DNA from: Brachypodius melanocephalos
Lineage: Eukaryota > Chordata > Aves > Passeriformes > Pycnonotidae
NCBI GenBank assembly: GCA_013398615.1
Contig: VZSR01003807.1
Span: 9,775,289-9,839,288 of the forward strand
Direction of reading: 5' to 3'
DNA: 64,000 bases
Part shown: positions 24,401-39,400 of the stretch, one piece after another
Numbering within the stretch: position 1 is the stretch's first letter
How the letters are laid out: every line of letters begins with the position of its first letter
Notes under the pieces: generated by a model
What the model was told of the DNA's origin: nothing
Database searches by the model: none
What the model saw: the letters and a program-made list of their open reading frames with translations, nothing else
Program-made: the position numbers and the translations under genes

Positions 24401-27400
24401 ACCTTCAAATACACTGTTTGCTTGATACTGTCAGCATCAGTATGTGTCACCTTCAGACTGCACTGCAGTGCCAGGTCTCAGCTGTCATACAGCAGTCTCT
24501 AAGGGCTACTCCAGTACATGAAGTGGCAGAGATACTGGTTACAAAGCCATCCCTCCTTTTCAAAGAAATTACCCAAGCCAAGCAGAACAGGTTTTTAGTT
24601 ATAGTATATGAACAGAAAAACTGAAGAAGTGAAGCATCTGCTACAAGGGAATCCTAATTATTCAAAGAATGTGGAAGATCAATCAGAAATTTTGCAGAAT
24701 TAGAAGTTGAGAAAATTGGGGACAGATGGAGTAAGACAGACAGAAATGAGTCAGGTTATATGGGCATATAACCAATGAGAAGCAACTGAAAATCCAATGG
24801 TGCAGCTAAGTTTAAAGCAGTGTCAGTGACAACGACCTCCTGCCACAGGACACACACATGCACTTCTACAAAACAATTCAGTAGAAGAGTTGGAGGTGGT
24901 TTTGGGTGTAGGAAGAAGCGTTCACATTTCAACTGTAGGTACATTTTCAATGTATCCTGAAGAAACATGACTGTCTCTAATTATACCTTTTCTTCTAAAG
25001 TACTCTCAGTGACAATGGTATAAGCATGGCAAAGCTGTACACAGCTTATTACACATAGAGGAATGCAGCAACTCATCTTCCAGCCCTCTTCAGAGAGAAA
25101 TTATTTCCCTATGTAATCATGATGAAACAGAAATTTACATATTTTTAGCAAACATTCCCAGATTTACAGCACAGAAGCTTGCTGTGAATTGCTGCTGTGT
25201 GACAGGAATGTCTTCTCCAGTCAGGTCTGTTACACCAAAGTAGAATGAGGCATAGCTGATCGTAAACTCTATGTTCATAATAGAAGTACTTGTCCCATTT
25301 TTAAAGCATCTCTGAGTCACAATAACTTTACTGCTAGTCTTAAATGCCCAAATGGAATGGGTTGCTACACTCATCTCCACAGGAAAATTTGCTGGAATTC
25401 ATTCTTTCTCATGGACATGGTAAGGGATAAAGATGGGAATGTGAAAGCAGCAGCCTTGGACCTTGCAGTGTTTCCACAAACATGCATTAGGGGGTACAAA
25501 CCATGAACCCTAAAAGGGGAGTTAAAATAGGAATCCAGGAGAAAAATGCCCTATAAATATCCTATAGACAAGCTATATGGCTTAGTAAGCTGGAGCCTCT
25601 CCGACGCCTTGTTGACATATTGTCCCCCAGCCAACTCAGCTGCTGAGATATAACAAAAGAGTTTCACTATCTCAGCACTTTCATGCTATTTGAGAGGTCC
25701 CAGATGACAAATGAGTTTATGCTATGTATCTTGTAGCACTCTCTGCCTAAATAATCTGTTTATTCTAAATCCTTTTTATGTAACAAGGGTTTATACTACA
25801 GTATTTTTTAAAAGATGCAACCTCCAGGAGGAAAACTCAATCCATACAAATTTTAATTTTCAGCTAAGAGACTTCAAACTTCCAGTCATGCCATTTACCC
25901 TACTGTCTACTAAAATCACTTCTAAAATCATAATTTATCAGAAAAACAAAATAAGAGGGAAAAAAATCAGTGTTGCAGACAGCAGCCATATGAGTTCAGC
26001 TGTCTATTACAATTGCCAACATCCTATTTCTGCCTCCTAGTGTTTTACTAGGTTTGATGGCTTCAAGAGCCGTTTTCCCAACACCAAGGGATCAAGACAA
26101 TCAGTAACAGGGAAAAGAAACCCAAGACACAAATCTAGCCAACTGAGAATGGCACTTCACATGCCTAATTCAACCCGTAGGGTTTCACACTGTCTCATGG
26201 AACACTGCCACATTATAAATTTACATGAATTTACACTTTAGATGAATTAGTCATTAGACTATATTTGGTGTCCTCTGGACCAAGGTCACCAGTCTAGTTC
26301 CCGCAGTTTTCACAGAATATTCCATTTTATTACTTCCATACACAGATCTCCAGTTGCATTAGCCAGCACTGCTATTGTACTAAATTCTTCATTTCATAAC
26401 CTTCATTGTTTCAGTAAGGAAAGAACTTTTTCTAAGTGAAATTACTGACTATCAAGCAAATTATCACCTTAACAAGCACAAATGTTCTTTTCTTCTTCCT
26501 CTACTCTGTTGTAACGGGATAAAAAACACAAGAAGATCTGTAGTGTTTGGAGTTGTAAAAGCTGTCTAGTATCTGTTTTAAGATAAAGGCCAATGAATTG
26601 TATTAAGGTAAAATTTAAATCTGAGGATGCATGGAGCAGGTACTTTTTCCTGAATATTCTCTCAGCATTGGATGGAGTCCTTGCCCCTCAAGGATGTACC
26701 CAGTTGCTTTCTAAGCCTGTGTAAACTTCCAGCACCCACAATTCCCACAGTAGCGGCACAGTCTGAGTATGCGATGAGTGAAGAATTACCCTCTTTCCTT
26801 TGTTCAAAGGTTTTCTGTAGTCACTTCCTTATGCTTTGGCGTTTCATGTATTATGAGCTGCTGTTTCAGCTCAGTAAATGGCACAGTATTTAAAAAAAAC
26901 AAACCCCTGTAAATGGTATAAAATACATATGCTGCTTACAAGGGCAGTGCCATGGAACTGCAGCAGAGGGGCAGGGAGGCCACCTGAGGACAGCACCCAG
27001 AAGGACTTTCAGCTCTGCCAGACCTCATACCTGGGGGCTTTTTAGGCATTCCCACCTCCAAAACTGAAGTGCACGACTTCACCTCCTCTTAAAGTGAAGT
27101 AAAATTTTGCATCAGACTTCCTCAAATCAATACAGTTGGTGTACTTGTTTTCACTTAAGATATTAAACAGTTTTGTGCAGATATTGGAGAGGTAACAGTT
27201 CAGATGATCACAGTAGCAAAAATATACTTTCTCCCCATCCCACCCCCCAAACAAGGGAAGTCAGTGTTTTTTTCACGCAATACATAATTATCAAAGCAAA
27301 GTTCATAAGCCAAATGACATGACTTAAGAGAAAAACACCATGAGTTTTGGGCACACAAACATTTTCAGATATGGAATAAAGAAATAATATATGCAACACT

Positions 27401-30400
27401 GTATGCTTGGGAGCAGGTATTCTCTGTAGTTCACATTTATCATTCAAGAAAGACACATTTCTCCAAATTAGTACAGTTTTTCCTTGACTAATTAAAAACC
27501 AATGAAGCAGCCAATTAAATAAAACACAGTGTCCACTGGGGAGGGGTTTCAAAGGAGGCAAATGTTAATAGACAAAAAAGAGAATAAAAAATTCTGTGAA
27601 CCAAGTAAATACAGGATACTGTACTGCAGACCAAAAGGAGGACAGAGGAACATAAAAGAAACAAAACTGGCATGGGACTCGTCTTTTTTTTTTTTAATTG
27701 CTTTTTTCTAAGCAGAAAAAAGCAGCAGGTAAGGACTGAAGGCAAAGAGCAGAGTAAGATTGTATATATGCTAAATGCTACAGGTAACAACATCAAGCTG
27801 CAGATCTGGCAGCTGGATGGTCCCACTTGTGGGCAAAGTACCTTGTTGCTCCAGGGAACCAAGTTACAGCAGGCGCTAATGCAAGACTGAGAGATGCAGT
27901 CTAACAGACTAGACTGTTGAGTGAGACAAAAAGAAACAAAGAGAATGAGTGGTAAAAGGGAAAGAAAAAAGAGTAAGAAAAAAAAAACATGCAAAAGACA
28001 AATACAGTTAATATACACACGCATACACTTCAGAACATAAGGAGAACCGGAGTTTGAATGTGACATTTCAAAACATCTTTTACACTGGTAAAACAGAGTA
28101 ATACTGAAGGACAGAAATAGCTCCCAAGTTGTGTCACCAACAGCAGCATGTAAGACACAAAAAAGGAGAAGACTGGTCACAGTATTGACATGTAAAATCC
28201 AGGTAAACCAATTTAATCACCAACAAACTCAATTAGGATCAGTACTACACTGGTGCTTGGCCTATACTCCATTAATCTAACTTGAAGGAATCACCATTAA
28301 AAGGGCAGATCCAAACTATTTTATATCAACTTCCACTCAGGGACTCCAGCTTTCGACGTTTTCTAATTTTGTTTTATTAATTTTTGAGTTGAGCCTGCTT
28401 CTCCTTAGTGGCTTTCCTTTGGAACAGCCTATGTTCTGCTTACCTTAGACATTTCCTAAGACGCTGAACCAACGTGCTTGGTGGTGTGACTATTACCCTC
28501 TGCTGACAGACACCCACCCCACAAAATCTGAAAATGCCTGTGGATCAACACCTAGCCTTGGTTTCATATTGTCTCCATTGTAGACAGACTAACAAATTAT
28601 CTGGCTATGGTTTTTATTTTTAGAAGCAGATTAAAAACAACAGGGAAAGCTAGTTCCCTTTGTGATATCATCGACTCTTTTTTGCTGCAAGTTGGCAATT
28701 ATATCAACTAAGAACTTTATGAACAGTAAATAGATACTCATCCACCCATCATTATTTTGCTGTTCTCAAATTTCAATTATTAAATAAATACTGCAGGCAC
28801 AGAATTTAAACGTTGACTTTTTTGCTTTGAACAGACAACAAAGCTATAAGGCTTTCATCTAGTGGTAAAGGAGTTCACATTTTGAATCACAGGACTTTTG
28901 GCGACCCCAGTTCCACACTGTTACCGAAGAACTCTCCTGACAGATGAAATATGACTCCCTCAAGGCATAAGATTTATTAGAATTACTTGGCTCCTTACCA
29001 GTAGGATAATAGTTCAAGTTCGGAAATCTGTTGTGGTAAACATTAATTTAAAGAAAGATTAAACGTTTACAGCATTTAAAAAAAAAAAACAACCACAAAA
29101 AAGCGCCAAATAAACAGAGATACTGGTCAAAAAAATTCCACAAAAGGACACTATACAATATGAATGGATAATCATGCTACAGTTTACAAGAAATTTATGT
29201 CTTTGTGAGCTGGAAATAAGAGTGGCAGGGTTAAGGCTAAGGTTCTGAGATAATCAGTAACAGCCAAGACTGTCAGTTTGGCAGCTATCTTTCTCCATAG
29301 CTCTGAATCATCCTTTCAGCTATAATATTTAAAGGAACCTATTCCAATTTGAAATGGGAGTGCTATCCTATATTTAAAGCATACTTAGTTGCTTTAGTTT
29401 TCTCCAGAATGCACAGAAATTGTTAGTAACACATTATGTTAACACTCAAGAAACCCTTAACCAAGAAAGGATGACAGCTGTTTGCCTCCAAGAATCCTCA
29501 CCCATGCTTATATACTTTCATGCAAATTGTTTAAAGAAAAGTGTATTTATATTTTTAAATTTTTACATAAGTTTTACATGTGCAGATGGTTATATCCTGC
29601 ACAGCACTGGCCAGGACAAGTCGATGACATATATGTGTGCATTTATGTGCAGTACATTAATAGCAACAAACAAGGTGTTAATACTTTCCTCAGTGGAAAT
29701 CATAATTCCAATGATTTCAGCAAGGTTTTGGAAATTACCATTATAATGCATTCCACAGTATGAATGTGCCTTACATTCTTGGCTCACTGCCAGTACATAC
29801 CACACACAGCTAAACAAGATGCTCTGACATTCCCTGCCAATACACAGATAAAATAAAATCACCCACAACACCCTTTATTATGTGACTAAAACCCACAGAG
29901 GATAAAACCGCAAACGGTATACCCTTTGAAGTGCACTCTCAGGGTCTGTACATATTCCTGATAAAAGCTATTTTTATTTGGTCCACACTATGGTTTAGTA
30001 ACAATTCAAAGAAATTAAACTGTGTTACAATCAAGGACATCGTCCCACTCTCAAAGTAAGAGCTGTTTTTGGCAAGGTATTCAGGAATATCTATCTTGAA
30101 AATGCCAGGAGCTCTGGCATTTCAGCTTTAGACAGGCATGCTCCAGGGGATCTTGCCATCCACCCCAGCAGTAACATCTTAGACCACTACACCAAAGTCA
30201 GCTTTTCCTTCAGAGCTCACTGGCACAAGGGGATAAAGACAGGAGAGCAGAATTTTTCTTCTTCTAAACAATAACAAAACTTATTAGCTCTGTATTTGAA
30301 ATCTATATAAATTGATGTATAATTGATGTATAATATGGCTTCACAACTTTCTTAAAACTTGTGATCAAGTTCCTTCTCTTTATTTAATTTATTTCTAGAT

Positions 30401-33400
30401 TCTAAGCTAAGCACACTGGGAGTTGAGATGTGAGGACATAAGCACGAAAATCATGAAGTAAACAGAAAGAAAGGCAATAAACCAAACTGAGTAGACAATC
30501 TTCATTTTCTGGTTGCCTTTACCGAACAGTTAGGATGCATTAGGACAAAGCTGCTACCTAACTGAATAACCACCTGTATTAGCAATTCAAAGCGTGCACC
30601 TATCCAAGTTATAATTCAAGTATGCTGATGGCTGCTGAATAGCTCTTCCTGCTACTTGAATGTAAACACTTAGCAGCTACCCTTGCTGAGATCTTCCCTC
30701 CAGAACATTACCAAACTCCTTCCTGCTTTCACATGCCAGTGGGAACTTTATATTACCGCACGGGTAGAACTGGGAGTTTTAAGAGACCATGAAGTGAGAT
30801 GAACTACTGTCACTGCAATTCAAATAAACAAACATCTTCGTGATCTTCTAAAAATCCTGCCTCATTTGAACAGTGTTATGGCAGGCAATTAAACTGCACC
30901 AGGCAAGTATTTTTCCCAGCGCTTTGCCTCCCACCCTTACCTTTTGTTCAATTTCTTCATAATCATCCTGGTAACTTCCACAGATTGCACTGGAGGAGGA
31001 GGAGAAGGTGGGGCCCTGAGAGTAATACTGCGAGCTCCGGTAGCCATCCCGCCGCAGCTTGTCACACTCTGCCGAAAGAAAGACAAACAGGAGGTTAAAT
31101 CATGGCAAGAGCCATTACTTGGCTTTCAATGGCATTTAACTACCGAATGTTTTTCTGAAAATGTTTACCGTGCATTAACATTGTCTGCCCCAAGTGACAG
31201 AACCCAAGGGCGCGTTCCCTGTATTTGTACCTATATTTCCTCCTCCCTCACATGTGTGACATACGTAAGCCCACACATAGCGTATTAACCCAGGCGATGG
31301 CAAGTGCTTTGGAAAGAAGGGGGAAATAGATTTCTTTATTTATTTAAGTGAGGCCTGGCTCAGTGTCTTGACAGATGGCAGCATCTTGCAGGATGGGAGA
31401 CGGATGCACGTGAGTAACTCCAGGGGTCTCGTTTGCCAGGCCGGTAGACATCTATTATGTGCCTTACACTTGAAATGATGATGTTGCTCACTACTCAAGC
31501 ACCATCTGCTAAATAACTTTGGCACTGACCACTTGACTTGTCTTCCCGTACATGGAAGAGACCATTTACTGTGATTTTGAAGAGAGGAATCCAAATCACA
31601 GCGATCTCAAAAACTTGTGTTGCTGCACAGCACATGTAGCCTAATACTACAGTTTCTAAAGCTCAGAAAGAACTCAGAGCAGACATGCATCCCCACTCAC
31701 AACAGCCAAAATTCCAGGCAGCATTGCATCCCCCTCACCAAGTTTTCCACAATCATCTTCCTGCCTCCTAATTGATATTCAGCGTGATTGTGCTAAAGAA
31801 TAACAGACGCCACAGCATAAGGAAAAATTAAATGTTCGAGATGCAGCAATCAAACTCATCAGACCAGCTAGCTTTGCGTTTCCAAAGACAGATATCTGAA
31901 TCTGCTGAAAGATGATGAAAGCAAGAAGAAAATTAAGTATTTGGTGTATTTCCATTTAAGGAATTGAAATTTCTGCACAGTTCCCAGGCATTATCACAAC
32001 ACAGAGCACTTTTATCATCACTTGCTGGAGAAGGTCTTTCTGTGATTATATCATCTGTCTGCCTATCTTGATCTTCTGAATACTCCTTAAAATAGAAAAG
32101 ATGCAATGCTTATACCAAGGCCAAGGTTTTAGAGAGGCTTTTGCCTGGCAAATGATTAGGTGGAGTTACAATGTGCAACTCCTGCATACATGTCCTCTGT
32201 GATGCTCAGATGCTTCTGAGACCGAGGTCTGGGGGACTAGTAGTGCTGACAGGTTAACTGACCTATGGCAACCACAGATCTGTGAGGATTTAATCAGTAA
32301 GGACTCCCCTGTATCTGCACATGAACATTGAGGAGGCAAGCTTACATTCTGACAACCAGCCATTTCCATCACTGCCAGACACGTCCTTGTCTATGTATCC
32401 CTATGGCGTCAAAAAGGGCAGCAAGGCAGGAACGTTTCCTTCTCTCTCAATTCAAGGACCAAAAGTGGCAGTGTGGGTTTTGAGATCCAAATCAACGGCT
32501 GTATCACAGGAACAGAGGGCTGGTAACCCTGTTTACCCATTCCACATGTGTGAGCATGCTGACATTGTGCACATCTGGCAAACTGTTGCCGTACTTCAAG
32601 AGGGGGGTGAAAAATGACTGTCAGCAACCACAGCAAAGCAAATTCCTCCGCCACCGTTCCAAATTTGGTACTGGATCCAGCCAGATCCAGCACATAACAC
32701 TCACAGATGTGAGCGCCCTGATGGGTTGTTCGTTGGTTTGAGCTACAAATGAACAGGGTAAGCAGACTGTGGCAGAACAAGACAGCCCAAAGATTTGCAT
32801 CAATGTGTAGCATGGGTTAACATGCTAAGTTGTCAACTTAGACACCACAACTTTTACCTTCAGAGGGATCATGAATCACCACAAACAAACATAAATACAA
32901 CCTAACGGGTGCATAAGAATGCAGTTATTTTTCCTCCCGTTTTTGGATTAAGACTCAGGGTCTTTGCTGGCCACTCCTGCTACTCTCTGACACCAGACAT
33001 CATTGCATGCCCCAAAAAAAACCTGTGGTGGTTTGACCTGGGCTAGGTGCCAGATGCCCACCAAGGCTGCTCTATCTCTCTCTTCCTCTGAAGAGAACTG
33101 AGCAGGAGAGAGAAAATATAACAAAAGGCTCATGAGCTGAGAAAAGGACAAGGAGAGATCCCTCACAGTTAAAACCACAGGCGAAACAGTCTTGATTTAG
33201 AGACTTACTTGAATTTATTACCAATCAAAATAAGAGCATGATAATGAGAAGTAAAGCAAATCCTAAAAAACACACTCCACCCATTCCTCCCCTCATTCCC
33301 AGGCTTAACTTTATTCCCAATTCTCTACCTCCTCCCCAGTCAGCAGTGCAGGGAGATGGGGAATGGGGGTTATGGTCAGTTCATCATGTTGCTCCTACTG

Positions 33401-36400
33401 CTACTTCCTCCTGCTTCAGGAAGGAGGAGGTCATTCCCCTGCTTCAGTGTAGAGTTCCTTCTATTGGAGTGTCCTCTAAAAACTCTCCAGTGTGAGATCT
33501 TCCTATGGGTTACAATTCTTCACAAACTGCTCCAGCAGTGGTTCTCCCATGGGTGCAGTCCTTCAGGAACTGTGTGCTTCAGTGTGGTTTCCCCACTGGG
33601 TCAGAAGTCCTGCTAGCAAATCTGCTTTTGCTTGGGCTTCTCTGTGCATGGATTGCCAGGGTCTGCCAGAAGCCTGCTCCAGCGTGGGCCTCCCATGGAG
33701 TGCAAGGTGTCACAGGACCCTTCTAGAAGCAACAGGCTCTTCTGGAGCGAGACAGATGAATGCTCTGGTATCAACTGTTTGACCTTATTTTCCTAACCAA
33801 GAAGGTGAAGATGATAAATAGTGTACCTCATGAAGCCCAGAAAAGCTCCCAAAACTTAAGGAAATCAACACTGAAGGTCTCAAATCCATCACAAGTTCAA
33901 GTGGACTGTCAGTAACAACCTGTCAGCTTATTAAGCTCACAACTTCCCACTGTCTACAACACCAAATCCATGTAACTTCAGAAGTTATTGCAGCAACATT
34001 GTCGATGAAGCCAAAATTGCCAAAAACTGCTGGGTGAAACCAAGAAAAAGGTGGTTTGTCCCCAAGAACAGCTTTTCTATCTATGTAACTGTACATATTG
34101 CAGCACAGCAGGAAACACACTGTGGATGACACCCAAGGCCAACAAACCTTCCCAGAGGCTTTAGGCAGGTATCTTTTACTTCATGTTGCAACAACCTACA
34201 AGCGCAACACAAGGTCAAACATTGCACCTGACTGAAGGTACTGTCACTGCCAAACCAAGGATGGCAATTGCTGTTTAAAAACTGTTCTAGCTGGAGGCTC
34301 CTCCTTTCCATCTTCTTACTCTTATTAGAGGTGCACATGTCCTTCTGTAGGCAATCAGGTTCACATTTTTCAGATATAGGGGTTTTATTTTTGTAAAAAA
34401 ATACCGATGAAGGAGCTAGAGATACTTACTCTAGGAAATACTCCAGATACTTACTCCTGGAAAGACTCCCTTCTTCCCAGAGGAGCAATACATTGTCCTA
34501 GTCTGACAACCCCAAACAGAGAAGAGCACTATACACTAAGTGAAAACGTTCTTACAGTTATGCATGTTATTTCAGAGATGTCTGTACTGAAGCTGACAAG
34601 GTAACTTAAAGATCCATCCAGTTCCAGTTATCAAAGATCTTTGTTTTCAAGAATGACAGTACATCAGTGCCAGCTGAACCAGGGACATTTCCAGGGACAT
34701 TGGCTGCCATTACCCACATTACACAACATACAAAGCTATGCACGGCATTTCCGTATTTCCATCAAAAGACTGCCAGGTCGAACCCCAGGACACTGCATCA
34801 GGCAAGACACAAACACTCGCTCCTGAGGATGCACTTGTCAGTCCAAATCTGCAGCACATGCTGCAGACAAGCTCCAAGTCATAATTTTCACATGAATCTG
34901 ATCTGAAATGTTCAATAACATGATTACGCCCCAGATGAACCAATTTTGCTCAGACAAACATTAATTCCAGGAAAATGAGAAAAGTGTTACTGCCTTGGCA
35001 ATTGCAATTGGTGGCTGCACTGGGTAGTGCCAAAACTCAGAAGTCTGAAGCTACCTCCCCTTCATGTCCTGACTGCTTCTGGGGCTAAGTGCACAGGGAC
35101 ATTGCCTGTCACCTTCTGCTGCCCTGCAAGTGCTTTTCTAGCTAGGTGAAACCATAGACTAGTTCTTGTTTTCCTTCTATACTAGTGACACCATTTCAGA
35201 ACCTCCTCTGTATTAGAAGCACTGCTTAAAATGACTGTCATTAGATCATAATTTATTCCCACTTACGTGGTACAAGGGAAAACCTTCCTAAAAAATGAAA
35301 TTTTTCCTTGCATTTTGCTGTTCACAGGATGGTTTTAGTTAAGCGTGAAGAAAGTGCGTGGGAAATGCAGTCAAAGACCTTTTGAGGGCCCCCTCATCAT
35401 TTCCACGGCTATTAGAACAAGCTTCAGGAGACACAACCAAAGCAAATGGGTTAAAGCTGTCAGTGCCCAACACAATCATGCCCAAGTCTCTGCTATATAC
35501 CCAGACACTCATATATTTTCTCAGGATTGCAGTATTACAGCCTTTGCCAAATCTTGCTATCAGACAGAAGAGTGTTCGGCACATGTCCTGTGCATCACCC
35601 ATCTGTGCTCTCTGCCTTCCTGCTAAATAAGCTGGGGAACAGGCAGGTATCTGCAGCAGCAAACTCAGAGCAAAGGCTCAACCAGACATGTGCACCAGAG
35701 TTTTGAGCCACAGGCACTGAATTCAGCATTGCTCTGAATAACTCAACCTCTCCATATAAAAGCTTACAGCCTTTGTGACAGAATGTCAGGGCAAGTGTAT
35801 GAAAATACCTCTGAGGCCTCTCAGGCCAGATCTCTCGATTCCATACAAGGAATTCATATGTGCCTCTGAGTCGGTAACAAACAGTAACAAGTCTCAAACA
35901 CAGAGGCAATTTACTGCTTTTCCAACTGGAACAATATTCTCACATGATAAATTGAGCCACAAATCATGGGAGTGAACAGAAGGCATGGCACTGATACCTC
36001 AGTAATTCGTCTGACATGGTATTACCATGGTAAAGCAGGATTAATGTTTACCTTGTCAGACCTACACGCCACACCGTGCCACGACAGATGGAAGGCTTGG
36101 TTTTCTGGGAGGGGACCAGATGCACTGGCTCTTTTCCTCTCCTTTTAACTGACTTTGGAAACATTTTCTACCTGCTGAGGTTCCTACCTGTGAAACTTGC
36201 TGCAGTATTTTGAAGTTCATATGAATGAAAATGCATTACCCTGTCAGAAGCAGAACTTGTCAGAGGGACATGGGTTCAGTTATTTTCAGAAGTTGTGCTT
36301 TATTTTTTCTTATTATAAATGAACTGTGCAAGAGTGAGTGTTATTTTTAACAAGCTTCTTTATAAAGCAATTATTTTGGCTGTCAGTATTAGAGTGCCCC

Positions 36401-39400
36401 TGTTCGCAGGGAGAAATCCTTCAGGTGCTGGTTTACAGGGCTAGAGCCCATCTGTGCTTGAGACCTCCCCCTAAAGCAAAACATCAGCAAGAACACAGAG
36501 CCACAGCTTTATTCCACCACCCTGGACCAGTCTCAGGCCTGGAAGTGCACCCATCACTCACTAAATTAGCCTTAATGAGATTACTCAGAATACTCCTGTA
36601 AGCAAACACCGCTCACATGACTTTTGTAGGATCAGGCCTTAAGCTCTGAAGCTGTCGCCATCCACGTGTACACACTCAGGCACACTCACACAAGCATATA
36701 TTGAAGAGTATAATATTAAAAAATTAAAATCCACATTTCTAAATATTTACTAGTAACCAGCAAAGGTACTGGTTAAAGAATTAAACTACCATGATACTGA
36801 CTAGTATAAACTTAGAAACTTGGCACTAAAGTTACTCAGACATCTAAACAGCTCCAGTTAGCTTGGAATAACTACCCATCCTATTGCATGGGTCAAGCAA
36901 TGAAAAGATGGGAAAATCATATCCTGGAAACATCTGAATTTGCCTTGTATGCAAGAACAAGACCTGGAACTCAAGACTAATTGCTAAAATCCAAAGAGAA
37001 AATATAAGCTGGACCAGGAGCAGATGCACTGCCCACCTGGCAGACCTGCCCAGAGCTGCTGAAACAAGAACTCTCAGGTACAAAGGTAGACAGGGGGAAG
37101 ACCAGCACATGCACCACTTATTTTTATTCCACCTCTTGCTGTCTCCTTGTCAGCAAGAAGGGACATGCAATGAGCTGACAGATTCATCTGCATGCCTGAA
37201 AAACTATCTCAGCTGAAGTCTGGGGGACTTCGTGGCAGGGCTTTTCACATTGTAACTTGTGTTTTTCTATTTTTCTTATTTTTTTCTTTTTCTTACTACA
37301 GAGAGGCTATTAACTGCTCAAGTCAGCTAAACTGTCAACTACAGAAATAAATCTGCTGACTAGTATATTAAATCACATTTATCTGTTCACTGCACATATC
37401 ACTGGAAAACCACTCTACTCCCCAGGGTCAGAAATCTTTTTTTTTTTTTTTTTCAGTCTTCAAACATTGTAGTTAACTTCTTCTGTAAATATCCCCAAAC
37501 CATGTTCCTCCCTAAGTCACAACCACAAACACTGTCTTACAAGTAGCTTTTAAAAATTTCGCCTAAAACCAGACAGACTATAGTATAGTATATATTTGTC
37601 TTGTAAGTGCAAACTGTTTAAAATTATCTCTTAAGTTTACAGGTGACACTGCACTTCAACAATCAAAGTTATCACTGGTTTTGGTTTTAAAAGAAATTAC
37701 TTTCACAACTGGTAAGTAATTGCATATAATTTTAATTTACTTGATAGAGACTTTGAATTTGTTTTTCCAGTTGAGTTGAGACAACTAAGATCTTGTGGGC
37801 TTGTGAAAGACAGGCGTGGGTGTCGAAGACCTGGATTTCTGAGCTGGCATTTCTGCATCCAAGCAAATCGCTTTGGGTTAGATCCAGTCAAGGACTTACA
37901 TCCTGCAGACAGACAGGGCATGATCTAAATCTCACGTGTGTGCCTCCTAAACTCAAGAGTCCAGACAGGTATGTAAACACTTCCTGCAGCACATGAACAC
38001 ACAGAAAGGCATCTCAGGATAAATCCAACTAAGGAAGAACTTGAGACACCTTAACTCTTATCATCGCCACACCAGTACTGGCTGGCACTGGGTCCAATCC
38101 TGCAGGCTCTTCTCATGAGGGGCAAAAGAACCTAACAGGAATATTAACATTTTTCCTCCTACAGATGATGTTCTTTTGCACATTAAAAGTATTTTTCATT
38201 TAGATGCAAATTTAAGTTCTTTACAGATGAGGTAAACACCGGCTAAATCACCAGCTTCCTAATGGTGTACTGGGAACACGAAGCAAAAGGCTGTCACCTG
38301 TAACAACCAGAATGGAACACTAAGCAAAAGGCTGTCACCTGTAGCAGCCAGAGTTGTGCTTTGTCTGGGACTATTGTATGGTCTGGTGCTAAGTACCAAA
38401 ACACACTCTGAGCACCGAACCAGGATCTCTTCAAAGGGCATGGTTTCCTCTCTGCTTGCTCACAGCACTGTGGTAAGAGGTCGATAAAGCCAAGGTAACA
38501 CTTGACTATGCAGTTAACTGTGGAATTTCAGGGAGGTAACTTTTCAAGATAAGGAGCTTGTTGAGAATGATTATGCCTGGGACCATAATTAAAACAGACA
38601 CCCTAGTTCAAAGGTTTCTTTGGTTAGTAAATCTAACTGAAATTACTACCTTTCGCTCTGTGCCCCTTTATGGTTCCCTCATTTGTAAACTGGGGGTAAA
38701 AATGTAGAGTTCTCTGTGTGTAGATGAGACAGGCTATATAAAAGCTCAGCTGTACAAAGGCAATCTTGTTTCTCACAAATATCTCAAGTTATATATGACT
38801 TCAAAAAAGCAGCTCAATTTAACTCCCAACACAGCATCTATTTTTGTCCCTGGATCTAAATATGCAGCAGACAGCTTGCCTCTATCACTTTACATTCCTC
38901 CCAAAAATTCACTCAGCTTGGATCATGTCCCATTTTCTTTAAACGCATAAATCCCCATATCATCTGCAGAACTTGACTATCACAGAGACTGCTTCTATAT
39001 CAAAGTTTTAAAATATGTTGTAAAGCCACAGCAATGATGCACTTGTGTAACAACTGAACTGTAACCAATGCTGACTGCAAAGCAAGTTCATGAACTTCAG
39101 CTGTGATATACTCAGTGCACCATTTTGTTCAGACTCCCAGTTAAACGGGTCAGGGATTTCAACAGATGGAGTACTGTTGCCACCCAGCTGAAAAAACTTC
39201 TGCTCAACAGCTCAATCAATCTAGGTGCTTTGGCTAGTACCAGCCCTTGTCAATCCAGCCAACTTCCCCACTATTCCCACCATTTGCCCCAAAACGCAGT
39301 TTTGTAGTGATATTTCTGTATCTTTTATCCGTACATATGGAAAAGCCCAAGACAAGCCCAGAGACAGTGAACACAGGTAGCAATGTTTTTCTTCCACAAG

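Larger units (their letters stand above)
21955..30940 (-). other. NHSL1 intron 3
   Basis: A 9.0-kb intron holding an inverted repeat next to an A-rich tract (22582-22714), a small AT hairpin near 23545-23570 and a compact hairpin at 27699-27724. A 221-codon open frame at 27515-28180 on the minus strand is hydrophobic and low-complexity and is not accepted as a gene. Confidence 0.8.

Noticed and set aside
27515..28180. 221-codon open frame on the minus strand in intron 3
   Set aside because: Rich in Leu, Ser, Cys and Phe from T-rich DNA, with no recognisable domain and no family resemblance. Best explained as a chance open frame in intron.
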